Positions 23,631 through 30,340 of a stretch of 30,340 nt of DNA are shown one piece after another. The translations under genes were made by a program, and so were the position numbers. The stretch covers positions 1 through 30,340 of the forward strand of contig CAYOOT010000028.1 in the NCBI GenBank assembly GCA_964405665.1, given 5' to 3'. Every line of letters starts with the position of its first letter. Within the stretch, counting starts at the first letter, position 1. The notes under the pieces are model-generated. The model searched no databases and was not told the origin of the DNA. It saw only the letters and a program-made list of their open reading frames with translations. Source of the stretch: CAYOOT01 sp964405665. GTDB lineage: Bacteria; Bdellovibrionota_C; UBA2361; SZUA-149; CAZDWZ01.

Positions 23631-25598
23631 ATGAACAATAAACAAACTCCTCTTTTAGACCAAGTCAATAATCCCACAGATTTAAGAAAATTAAGCAAAG
23701 ATTCCCTCAAAGAACTCTGTTCAGAACTAAGAAGCGATCTAATCAATACAGTAAGTCAAATTGGGGGGCATTTCGCTTCTAGCTTAGGTGTAGTTGAATT
23801 AACCGTTGCTACCCATTATTCTTTCAATACCCCAGAAGATCGCATTGTTTGGGATGTCGGACATCAAGCTTACATTCATAAAATTTTAACCGGTCGGAGA
23901 AAAGATCTTCCTAAAATTAGACAACTGGGAGGAATCTCTGGTTTTCCTAAAAGATCAGAAAGTTTATACGACTCTTTTGGCGTTGCCCATGCCGGAACCA
24001 GTATTTCTGCAGCACTGGGAATGATTGAAGCTGCAGAACATCAATATCCTGGTAGTAAATCAAGAAAAGTTGTGGCAATAATTGGCGATGGTGCGATGAC
24101 TGCAGGCATGGCTTTTGAAGCATTGAATCATTCCGGAGAACTGCATCGTAAATTAATTGTAATTTTAAATGACAATGAAATGTCGATTGCTCCCAATGTG
24201 GGTGCCCTAAGCTGGGCATTTTCCAAAGCAGCTACTAACAAATTTTCTACTTGTGCCCGAAGACATTTTAAAAATATCGTAGAAAAAGGTTTATTCCCCA
24301 AAGCTTTGTATCGTGCAATCGATCGAGCCGAAGAAGCGGCGCAAGGATTTTTTTCCACACCGGCAATGCTTTTTGAATCTTTCGGATATCGTTATATCGG
24401 ACCGATTGATGGACACAATATTGAACAAATATTAGAAGCCTTAGAAAACGCCAAGACTCAAGACGGCCCGGTAATTATCCATGCACACACCATTAAAGGC
24501 AAAGGCTATGCGCCAGCTGAAGTAGATCCTGTAAAATGGCATGGTGTAATTCCTTTTGAAGTAGAAGAAGGAAAATTTAAAAAAAGCGGTTCCGCTGGTG
24601 GCTCAACAAAACCTGCTCCTTCTTACACCAGTGTTTTTGGCAACACCCTGGTTGAGCTTTGTAAAAATGATCCGAGAATTGTGGGTATTACTGCCGCCAT
24701 GCCCGATGGCACGGGATTAAAAGCTCTGGCCGAACAAATGCCTGAGCGCTGCTACGATGTCGGTATTGCCGAACAACATGGAGTAACTTTTGCAGCAGGT
24801 CTAGCCTGTGAGGGAATGCGTCCATTTTGCACAATCTATTCTACTTTCTTACAACGGGCTTACGATCAAATAATGCATGATGTTTGTTTGCAATCTTTGC
24901 CAGTAATTTTTGCAATGGATCGCGGTGGATTAGCCGGGGCTGACGGACCAACACATCATGGGGTATTTGATATTGCTTATTTAAGAACACTACCTAATAT
25001 TACAATCATGGCGCCAAAAGACGAGGCAGAATTAAGAGACATGATGCTTACTTCTGTGGAGCATACAAGCGGCCCCATCGCTTTTAGGTACCCGCGAGGA
25101 AATGGTCAAGGAGTAGATATTTCTCAAGCTCCCCAAACTATAGAAATTGGAAAAGCAGAAATTTTAAAAGCTGCCGCTTTCCCTGCTCAAGCAGTTTTAC
25201 TTCTAGGTTATGGACAAACAGTTTATCCTTGCTTGGAAGCCGCTGAAGAATTAGCTCAATCTGGAATTGATTGCACAGTTGTTAATACTCGATTTGTAAA
25301 ACCATTGGATCAAGAACTTTTGGAAACACTAATCAGTTCACATGCTTTTGTCCTGACGGCAGAAGATCATTCATTGATGGGCGGATTCGGCAGTGCCATT
25401 TTGGAATTCATGGCCGATCACGGACTAACTGAAAGTAAAAGCATTATCCGTTTGGGAATCGAAGACTTTTTTGTAGAACACGGAACGCAAGAAGAACTCT
25501 ATGAAATCTGCAAATACGACAAAAATGCCATCGTGCAAAGAGTGACTAAAGCTTATCTGGAAAAGGGCTTGGTTAATAAGAAGGCTGTGAATTTTTAG
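23631..25598 (+). CDS. dxs: 1-deoxy-D-xylulose-5-phosphate synthase
   Basis: Thiamine-diphosphate enzyme that condenses pyruvate and glyceraldehyde 3-phosphate, the entry step of the MEP isoprenoid route (also feeding thiamine and pyridoxal synthesis). The N-terminal half has VWDVGHQAYIHKILTGR with the family His, and the ThDP/Mg2+ motif GDGAMTAGMAFEALN (~residues 152-166) closing at NDNEMSIAPNVG. The middle domain has the catalytic Glu in DVGIAEQHGVTFAAG (~E380), then STFLQRAYDQIMHDV and RGGLAGADGPTHHG; a transketolase C-domain follows. Length 655 is slightly longer than typical. A good promoter lies upstream; no ribosome-binding site is visible. It ends 15 bp before palindromic element copy 3. 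Confidence 0.96.
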   Translation: MNNKQTPLLDQVNNPTDLRKLSKDSLKELCSELRSDLINTVSQIGGHFASSLGVVELTVATHYSFNTPEDRIVWDVGHQAYIHKILTGRRKDLPKIRQLGGISGFPKRSESLYDSFGVAHAGTSISAALGMIEAAEHQYPGSKSRKVVAIIGDGAMTAGMAFEALNHSGELHRKLIVILNDNEMSIAPNVGALSWAFSKAATNKFSTCARRHFKNIVEKGLFPKALYRAIDRAEEAAQGFFSTPAMLFESFGYRYIGPIDGHNIEQILEALENAKTQDGPVIIHAHTIKGKGYAPAEVDPVKWHGVIPFEVEEGKFKKSGSAGGSTKPAPSYTSVFGNTLVELCKNDPRIVGITAAMPDGTGLKALAEQMPERCYDVGIAEQHGVTFAAGLACEGMRPFCTIYSTFLQRAYDQIMHDVCLQSLPVIFAMDRGGLAGADGPTHHGVFDIAYLRTLPNITIMAPKDEAELRDMMLTSVEHTSGPIAFRYPRGNGQGVDISQAPQTIEIGKAEILKAAAFPAQAVLLLGYGQTVYPCLEAAEELAQSGIDCTVVNTRFVKPLDQELLETLISSHAFVLTAEDHSLMGGFGSAILEFMADHGLTESKSIIRLGIEDFFVEHGTQEELYEICKYDKNAIVQRVTKAYLEKGLVNKKAVNF

Positions 25599-25613
25599 GC
25601 AAAGATTGTTGAC

Positions 25614-25762
25614 TGCTGGACCGCGGACGTCCTCGTCCGCAACCTGGAAGGTATTTCAGTGAGAAGTCTCAAAGCTAACCATTTAAAAAATTTATTTTAG
25701 ACCATGAAGATTCATGCTTCGCAGCGTTCCAGGTTGCTGACGAGGACGTCCGCGGTCCAGCA
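25614..25762. repeat. ~149-bp palindromic element, copy 3
   Basis: Arms of 34 nt (25614-25647 and 25729-25762) differ at one position only. Relative to copies 1 and 2 both arms carry the same symmetric change (ctggaG to ctggaC, paired by C to G on the other side), so arm pairing is kept. The centre matches copy 2 more loosely. It lies between the convergent dxs and GT39 genes, 10 bp from the latter's stop, and does not enter either coding region. Confidence 0.9.
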
Positions 25763-25772
25763 AAACTTAAAT

Positions 25773-27281
25773 CTACCTCTTCACCGGCAGATCAAAAACC
25801 CGCCCACTATAATTCTTCCCCTGATAAATATAAAACTCTCTAATCAGATCGCCATTATAAATAACACTCAAAGCAGGATTCCCCTGTGGTATTTCAGTAA
25901 TACTTTCAAAATCACCTCTTAATTGCTCAATCTTAGCTTCTTCCTTAAGGACAATGATCGCATTTCTTTCTTTCAAATTCTCCCAACCACCCCAGATGTC
26001 ATATTGATTCATCCGACGGGAATCAAGATTGGCACAGTAGGCTTCTGTTCTTGGTTGCACATAAAAAGCCAATTCCGAGGTCACTTCGTAATCATCGGCT
26101 AATAAAAAATAATTTTCTCTGCCTGGAGGAAGCGCTGCTTCAACTTTCGCGGCTAGTTCTTTCCAGCCGACAAGTTTTTTTGTCGGTAGAATTCTACCGG
26201 GCAGACCAAAACTAATTCCCAGGAAAGGAAAATGAGATAATATTGTGATCAATAAACTAAAAGTAAAAGCCCAAGGCAGAAGTCTTTTTACTTTTTTTTC
26301 ATTAAAAACTCTTTGATATATTAAATAAATAAGCAATAACATCCCCCCGACATAAACCGGCAAAGGCCAATTAGCATAAACTCTTTTTGAGAATGAAACT
26401 AACAAAATAAAAACAAACAAGGGGAAACTGCAGAATAAAAAGACACCTGCCTTTAAATCCCCCTTTTTCCATAAGGCTATCCCTCGATAAAAAGAGTAGC
26501 AAATAGCACAAAAAATCACGGGACTGACAAGAGCCAACTGCCCTAAAATCAGTTCAAAGAAATAGGATAAGGTAAGATGTACTTCCTTTTTTTTCAGGAT
26601 ATGTCCGGCATTATGCGCAAAATTAACCCAATCATGTTGGGCATTCCAAACTAGGGTGGGAGTTAAGAAAAATATAAATAATAAAAATCCTAAAATAAAT
26701 TGCCAATACAAAAAATGCTTTCTCAATCGTGGTGTAAATAATAACAATAAGACTACAGAAGGGAATAAAAATAAAATTGTATATTTGGCAAGACTGCCCA
26801 TTCCTGCAGCAAATCCAAAAATTATCCAATAAATTTTTTTCTCTTCAACTACCGCCAAGTAGCAAGCGCAAATTCCCAGCAAGGCCAAGAGTCCCGAGGA
26901 AGCATCTGTAGTCATTAAAATGCCGGTCTGAACAAAGATCAGCATAGTTCGAATAGCAAAAAATCCCAATAATGCATGAAGCGGTAAAAAAAGCTTTCTG
27001 GTAAAGAAATAAAAAACCACTGAAAACAGATTGCAATATATAAAGGCAGGAAATCTTACCCCTAATGCCGTATCTCCAAATAGCGTAGTTCCCCAAGCAA
27101 TGTTAAATGCAACTAAAGGTCCTTTACTGTAATAACAAAAGTCTAATCTCCTCGACCATTCCCAGTAATGTGTTTCATCCGGAGAAAGCGCAAGAGGTGA
27201 ATAGTAAATTGTTAAAAGCTGTAAAATACTAAAGCTAATAAGGGAAAAATAAAAAATAAAATCTGCTCTTCTTTGGCTCAT
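25773..27281 (-). CDS. Family-39 glycosyltransferase (ArnT/PMT-like integral membrane protein)
   Basis: GT-C-fold membrane enzyme that probably moves a sugar from a polyprenyl-phosphate donor to a lipid, glycan or protein outside the inner membrane. After helix 1, the first periplasmic loop carries the acidic catalytic-type motif SPDETHYWEWSRRLDFCYYS followed by KGPLVAFN, as in ArnT/PMT-like families. About ten to twelve helices run to residue ~370, then a soluble C-terminal domain of ~130 residues. Length 502 fits. The donor could be made by the GT2 enzyme at 15564-16280, but they are not linked in an operon. No strong ribosome-binding site; a REP-like element lies just upstream of the start and repeat copy 3 just after the stop. 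Confidence 0.83.
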   Translation of the reverse strand: MSQRRADFIFYFSLISFSILQLLTIYYSPLALSPDETHYWEWSRRLDFCYYSKGPLVAFNIAWGTTLFGDTALGVRFPAFIYCNLFSVVFYFFTRKLFLPLHALLGFFAIRTMLIFVQTGILMTTDASSGLLALLGICACYLAVVEEKKIYWIIFGFAAGMGSLAKYTILFLFPSVVLLLLFTPRLRKHFLYWQFILGFLLFIFFLTPTLVWNAQHDWVNFAHNAGHILKKKEVHLTLSYFFELILGQLALVSPVIFCAICYSFYRGIALWKKGDLKAGVFLFCSFPLFVFILLVSFSKRVYANWPLPVYVGGMLLLIYLIYQRVFNEKKVKRLLPWAFTFSLLITILSHFPFLGISFGLPGRILPTKKLVGWKELAAKVEAALPPGRENYFLLADDYEVTSELAFYVQPRTEAYCANLDSRRMNQYDIWGGWENLKERNAIIVLKEEAKIEQLRGDFESITEIPQGNPALSVIYNGDLIREFYIYQGKNYSGRVFDLPVKR

Positions 27282-27314
27282 AACTTTTTAGAATTTCAAT
27301 TTGGGTAACCCTAT

Positions 27315-27380
27315 CTGTAGGAGCACCCTTTATGGGTGCCCGGCTAACCAATATATTTTGGAATTCCGGGCAGGCATAGG
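27315..27380. repeat. REP-like hairpin with a partial second unit
   Basis: GAGCACCC-tttat-GGGTGCCC (27321-27341) has the same frame, loop and tgtagg edge as the hairpins at 15451-15540 but a different inner stem; one outer pair is mismatched. A second unit begins with ggaattccgggcagg at 27360-27374 and is degenerate or truncated. It lies between the GT39 start and the end of the lipoprotein gene. Confidence 0.7.
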
Positions 27381-27401
27381 TTTATTTACCAAAAACAATA
27401 T

Positions 27402-28085
27402 TTACGGCTTTAAAAATATCTCCACCCTTCTATTCAACTGCCGACCACTTTCAGTTTGATTAGAAGCGATAGGATTTTGTGCGCCATGCCCGATGATTTC
27501 AATTTGATTGATCGAAATTCCATGGTTAGTTAAAAAATTAGCAACAGTAGTTGCTCTGGCTTCACTTAATTTTTTATTTTTCTCTGAATCTCCTAACTCA
27601 TCGGCATGTCCGTGAATTTCAATAATCCCCACAAAGGGATTTTGCTTAATGGCATCGGCCAGTTTTTCTAATTTGGCAACTGAACCCAATCTCACAGAAG
27701 CCCTGGCTTCATCAAAATAAATCTGTTCAGAAAATGCAGCAGCATTAATTTGTTGTTCCCGATTATCTAAAGAATTTTGTAAGCCCAGAAGCGCCCGCTG
27801 ATTGCTAGAAACTTGAATTTTCAAAGCATCCAGATCTCGTTGTTGTTCCAGTTCTCCACCTTCTGCAATATCTAATCCAATGCCCGAAACTAAACCACCG
27901 ACTGCTCCAAATCCAGCACCAATAGCTGCACCTGGCCCCAGATCATTTACTTGATTGCCCATTACCGCCCCGGCTCCGGCTCCCCAACCAGCTCCCAATA
28001 CAGCCCCGGTCAAAGACTTATCGGGACCCGGGGTAGCTGAACAACTAAGTAGTAGGGATAAAAATATTAAAAGAATTTTATTCAT
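27402..28085 (-). CDS. OmpA-family (Pal-like) lipoprotein with glycine-zipper segment
   Basis: Outer-membrane lipoprotein expected to hold peptidoglycan. From the ATG at 28085 the N-terminus is a lipoprotein signal (MNKILLIFLSLLLSC, lipid-bearing Cys15). A Gly-rich stretch follows (GAVLGAGWGAGAGAVMG and GAAIGAGFGAVGGLVSG, ~residues 25-65), like glycine-zipper/YMGG proteins, then a Gln-rich helical linker. The C-terminal OmpA domain (~120-227) has IYFDEARA, the binding Asp in IEIHGHADELG, LSEARATTVANFL, and the Arg in NRRVEIFLKP. This start is preferred over one 21 nt upstream because AGAGGA sits 7 nt before it. It overlaps the lnt stop by 8 nt, so it is coupled to the enzyme that acylates lipoproteins. 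Not obviously the Tol-system Pal; other Tol genes are absent. Confidence 0.87.
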   Translation of the reverse strand: MNKILLIFLSLLLSCSATPGPDKSLTGAVLGAGWGAGAGAVMGNQVNDLGPGAAIGAGFGAVGGLVSGIGLDIAEGGELEQQRDLDALKIQVSSNQRALLGLQNSLDNREQQINAAAFSEQIYFDEARASVRLGSVAKLEKLADAIKQNPFVGIIEIHGHADELGDSEKNKKLSEARATTVANFLTNHGISINQIEIIGHGAQNPIASNQTESGRQLNRRVEIFLKP

Positions 28086-29586
28086 TATTGCTTCCTCTTT
28101 GACCATATGAAATTAAAAGAAAAATTAGCACAAGAGAAAAGGTCAACCAAGGAAAAATATGAGCATGTTTCACATAAAAAGTTATTTCTTCTAAAGGTGC
28201 AATACTCTGCTCCAAGATTCCTGACTTAAATGCTTCTAAATCACTTTCGATTTTACCAAAAGGATCAATTATCGTCGTATAACCTGTATTAGTAGAACGA
28301 ATAAGATAACGTTTTGTTTCTATCGCTCGCCAGGCAGCAAGTAAATTATGTTGGTAAACTGCTTTTGTATTTCCATACCAGGCATCATTGCTGAAATTAA
28401 TTAAGATATTCGCCCCGGCTCTTACGGCATCAACGCTAGTTAAAGAAACTAAATCCTCATAGCAAATTAAAGAACCAATTCTTAAACCAAAGTTTTTTAT
28501 CTCTATTGGTGATTGTTTTCCTCCGAAGGTAAAATCTCCCGTTTCCGGACTTAAATTTTTTAGTACCGGTATTAAATCCGCAAAAGGCATGTATTCTCCA
28601 AAGGGCATGAGAATTTGTTTGTGATAATTGCCCAATACTGTTCCTGCTTGATCTACGGCAAACACAGTGTTGTATTTGTAATAATCCAGATCATTGGAAC
28701 TTCCTGTTTTAGAATCTTTTGCTTGATAAGACATTGAACCAAAAATCATCGGTTTTATTCGATCCACTAGCGGATCGAATTTTGTATTTTTTAGAGAGAC
28801 GATCTCATCAGGAATCCAATAATTTGCCGACGATTCCGGCCAAATAATTAAGTCTGCATCTTTAACTTCTTTACTTAAATTTTGATAAAGTTGCAGATTT
28901 TGATTTCTCAAATCGGGATTGATTACATCTTTGGCATTAATATTAGCTTGGATCACTGCTACTTTTTTATAATTTCCCCCAGCGTAAATCCGCTGTGGGA
29001 AATTATAAAAAAGGACAAGAATAACGAAAATAAAAGATATTTTCTTCTTTGCTAGCACCAAGCTGGCCCACCATAAGAGCAAAGCACTTAAAGGAAAAAC
29101 TCCAACTACGTTTGCCCAGGAAGAAAAGCCTATCAAACTTATCATTGGATTAGCCAATGACCAGGGAAACATTCGCGGGAAAAAATATTCGGCAAAAAGC
29201 CAAGCAAGAGGAAAAGCTAGTAGCATTTTTCCTAAAATAGTCTGATTCAATCTTTTAAATAAAAAAACTACTAATAAAAATTGTAAACTATGAGAGAAGC
29301 AATACAAAATAAAAATTAAATAGGCCAAGAAATCACCGAAGCCACCAAAGAAACTTATTGTTTGTGGCAGCCAATAGAAAGCCAGGACATGAAATACTAG
29401 CCCAAAAATAAAAAAATCAAAATATGGGTGTTTACTTTCTTTAAGCACCAACACCAAAGTAAACGCCACCAACAAAACAAGGCAAACTGAAATAATTCCC
29501 GGGCCAAAAGAAGAACATGTAAAAGCAACAGCAGCAATAATTTGCAGCAATGTAAAAATACTACTCTTTTCTTTCAAAGCCTTCAT
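28078..29586 (-). CDS. lnt: Apolipoprotein N-acyltransferase
   Basis: Membrane enzyme that adds the third acyl chain to the N-terminal Cys of lipoproteins before outer-membrane sorting. The first ~200 residues hold about six helices (FYWLPQTISFFGG in a loop, then a helix block ending near FYNFPQ). The nitrilase-type domain carries the catalytic triad: Glu in IIWPESSANYW (E251), Lys in HKQILMPFGEYMPF (K323) and Cys in SLICYEDL (C375). A final helix is near the C-terminus. The ATG at 29586 (502 residues) is preferred; an ATG 30 nt upstream lies inside a palindrome and adds MIYDKSYNIF, so it is less likely but not excluded. It overlaps the downstream lipoprotein gene, its likely substrate, by 8 nt. 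Confidence 0.94.
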   Translation of the reverse strand: MKALKEKSSIFTLLQIIAAVAFTCSSFGPGIISVCLVLLVAFTLVLVLKESKHPYFDFFIFGLVFHVLAFYWLPQTISFFGGFGDFLAYLIFILYCFSHSLQFLLVVFLFKRLNQTILGKMLLAFPLAWLFAEYFFPRMFPWSLANPMISLIGFSSWANVVGVFPLSALLLWWASLVLAKKKISFIFVILVLFYNFPQRIYAGGNYKKVAVIQANINAKDVINPDLRNQNLQLYQNLSKEVKDADLIIWPESSANYWIPDEIVSLKNTKFDPLVDRIKPMIFGSMSYQAKDSKTGSSNDLDYYKYNTVFAVDQAGTVLGNYHKQILMPFGEYMPFADLIPVLKNLSPETGDFTFGGKQSPIEIKNFGLRIGSLICYEDLVSLTSVDAVRAGANILINFSNDAWYGNTKAVYQHNLLAAWRAIETKRYLIRSTNTGYTTIIDPFGKIESDLEAFKSGILEQSIAPLEEITFYVKHAHIFPWLTFSLVLIFLLISYGQRGSNNE

Positions 29587-29608
29587 AAAAATGTTATAGC
29601 TCTTGTCA

Positions 29609-29642
29609 TAAATCATACAACATTACTGTGTTGTATGATTTA
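29609..29642. promoter_or_regulatory. Perfect 14-bp inverted repeat between lnt and exbB (possible operator)
   Basis: Arms taaatcatacaaca (29609-29622) and its exact complement (29629-29642) flank a 6-nt spacer, in the middle of the divergent lnt/exbB intergenic region. Each arm contains TTGTAT reading outwards. Towards lnt, TTGTAT (29620-29615) stands 16 nt from TATAAC (29598-29593), a possible promoter, which would place the start of the message at about the lnt ATG. The position suits a shared operator for both genes; this is inference. Confidence 0.5.
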
Positions 29643-29661
29643 TTAGAAATTTTTCATAACA

Positions 29662-30288
29662 ATGACTGAGAACTATCAAAATTATTATTACTTGGATACC
29701 CTAATCAAGGGCGGTTGGGTAATGTTACCGCTCTTGCTTTGTTCCCTTGTGTCTTTAACAATAATTATTCACCGCTTTATCTGGGGACCAAGCAAAGAAA
29801 AAGTAATTCCTTCTAACTTACTCAATGAAGCTGTTCGTTTAATTAATGCCAAAAAATTTGATGAACTAATTGGTATCTGCAGAATGAGCAATTCTTCTTT
29901 TGCAAAAATCCTAGAAACCGCTCTTTTAAATCTGCATCACCCCCACAATGAAGTAACAGAAGCAGTAGAAAGTATCGGCAAAAAAGAAGCGATGAATCTG
30001 GAACAAAATCTCAGCACATTAAATACTATTGCTGGAATCAGTCCGCTGCTTGGATTATTAGGAACAGTATTTGGAATGATCACGACTTTTAATGTAATTA
30101 AAGAGCACGGCACAGGAAATCCTGCTCTAATGGCCGGCGGTATCGCTGAAGCATTAATTACCACAGCAACCGGATTGAGTATTGCGATTCCCTCTTTGTT
30201 TTTTTATCGGTTCTTTAATGGCAGGACAAAAAGATTGATTATGGAATTGGAGACGACAGTATTATCCTTGATTAAATTGGCGAGATAG
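29662..30288 (+). CDS. MotA/TolQ/ExbB proton-channel family protein
   Basis: Inner-membrane proton-channel subunit that energises outer-membrane processes with an ExbD/TolR partner. The 208 residues show three helices: ~16-38 (GGWVMLPLLLCSLVSLTIII), ~120-145 (ISPLLGLLGTVFGMITTFNV, the core family motif with the channel Thr/Gly), and ~160-185 (GIAEALITTATGLSIAIPSLFFY). The cytoplasmic loop (40-115) is of the short ExbB/TolQ type, not MotA. The sequence does not decide between exbB and tolQ; a following exbD/tolR would be expected beyond the window. It is divergent from lnt across a palindrome. No Shine-Dalgarno is evident. A heptamer tandem repeat follows 15 bp after the stop, which would separate it from any partner gene. 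Confidence 0.9.
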   Translation: MTENYQNYYYLDTLIKGGWVMLPLLLCSLVSLTIIIHRFIWGPSKEKVIPSNLLNEAVRLINAKKFDELIGICRMSNSSFAKILETALLNLHHPHNEVTEAVESIGKKEAMNLEQNLSTLNTIAGISPLLGLLGTVFGMITTFNVIKEHGTGNPALMAGGIAEALITTATGLSIAIPSLFFYRFFNGRTKRLIMELETTVLSLIKLAR

Positions 30289-30303
30289 GGTATAGCGCAC
30301 ATT

Positions 30304-30340
30304 ATCAGAAATCAGAAATCAGAAATCAGAAATCAGAAAT
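30304..30340. repeat. Heptamer tandem repeat (ATCAGAA)n at window edge
   Basis: Five exact copies of the 7-base unit atcagaa plus a partial sixth run to the last base, so the full length is unknown. The same word in reverse complement makes up the degenerate repeat after clpX at 13172-13265. It begins 15 bp after the exbB stop. Confidence 0.85.

Noticed and set aside
30304..30340. Possible start of a CRISPR array at the window end
   Set aside because: The unit is 7 bases with no spacers; it is a simple tandem repeat.

Overview
The window is a gene-dense, AT-rich stretch (under 40% G+C by eye) of a bacterial chromosome. The organism has an outer membrane: a TolC-type channel, an RND pump, apolipoprotein N-acyltransferase, an OmpA/Pal-type lipoprotein and an ExbB/TolQ protein are all present. 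It makes heme A (CtaA, CtaB), so it probably respires aerobically through a heme-A-containing terminal oxidase. It uses the non-mevalonate isoprenoid route (Dxs). The rpsO-pnp-dut order and the gene mix would fit a deltaproteobacterial or Bdellovibrio-like lineage, but this is a weak inference and no marker here fixes the phylum. No tRNA, rRNA, CRISPR array, insertion sequence or phage gene was found.

Layout. 1-5042 (+): TetR regulator, TolC-type outer-membrane protein and RND permease in one tightly packed operon, with no membrane-fusion protein in view. 5143-7135 (-): ctaA-ctaB. 7421-10300 (-): rpsO-pnp-dut. 10450-11658 (-): an MFS transporter, divergent from clpX (11866-13152, +). 13322-17077 (+): a large membrane protein of the PTPS-related/GT-C-like type, a family-2 glycosyltransferase and an unrecognised exported single-pass protein. 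17178-22731 (-): four Tad-type genes, two TadE-like and two tandem paralogous TadG-like von Willebrand A proteins. 22879-23352 (-): folK. 23631-25598 (+): dxs. 25773-27281 (-): a GT39/ArnT-like glycosyltransferase. 27402-29586 (-): lnt followed by an overlapping OmpA-family lipoprotein gene. 29662-30288 (+): exbB/tolQ, probably the first gene of an operon that runs out of the window.

The most distinctive content is not a gene. The window carries several families of palindromic repeats, nearly all sitting directly at gene ends. (a) Three copies of a ~149-bp element with GC-rich inverted arms of 30-34 nt occupy three tail-to-tail gene junctions (4975-5123, 17034-17177, 25614-25762). (b) A related 119-bp element with perfect 36-nt arms lies between folK and dxs. 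(c) REP-like hairpins at 15451-15540 and 27315-27380 keep an 8-bp stem while changing its inner sequence. (d) A ~200-bp inverted repeat follows dut. (e) Degenerate or exact heptamer (TCAGAAA-type) repeats follow clpX and exbB. In three genes (the RND pump, the PTPS-related protein and the exported single-pass protein) the repeat encodes the C-terminus and supplies the stop codon.

No gene-free stretch exceeds 300 bases. The longest are 7136-7420 and 23353-23630, and both are largely filled by inverted repeats. The other gaps hold promoters, ribosome-binding sites and repeat elements.
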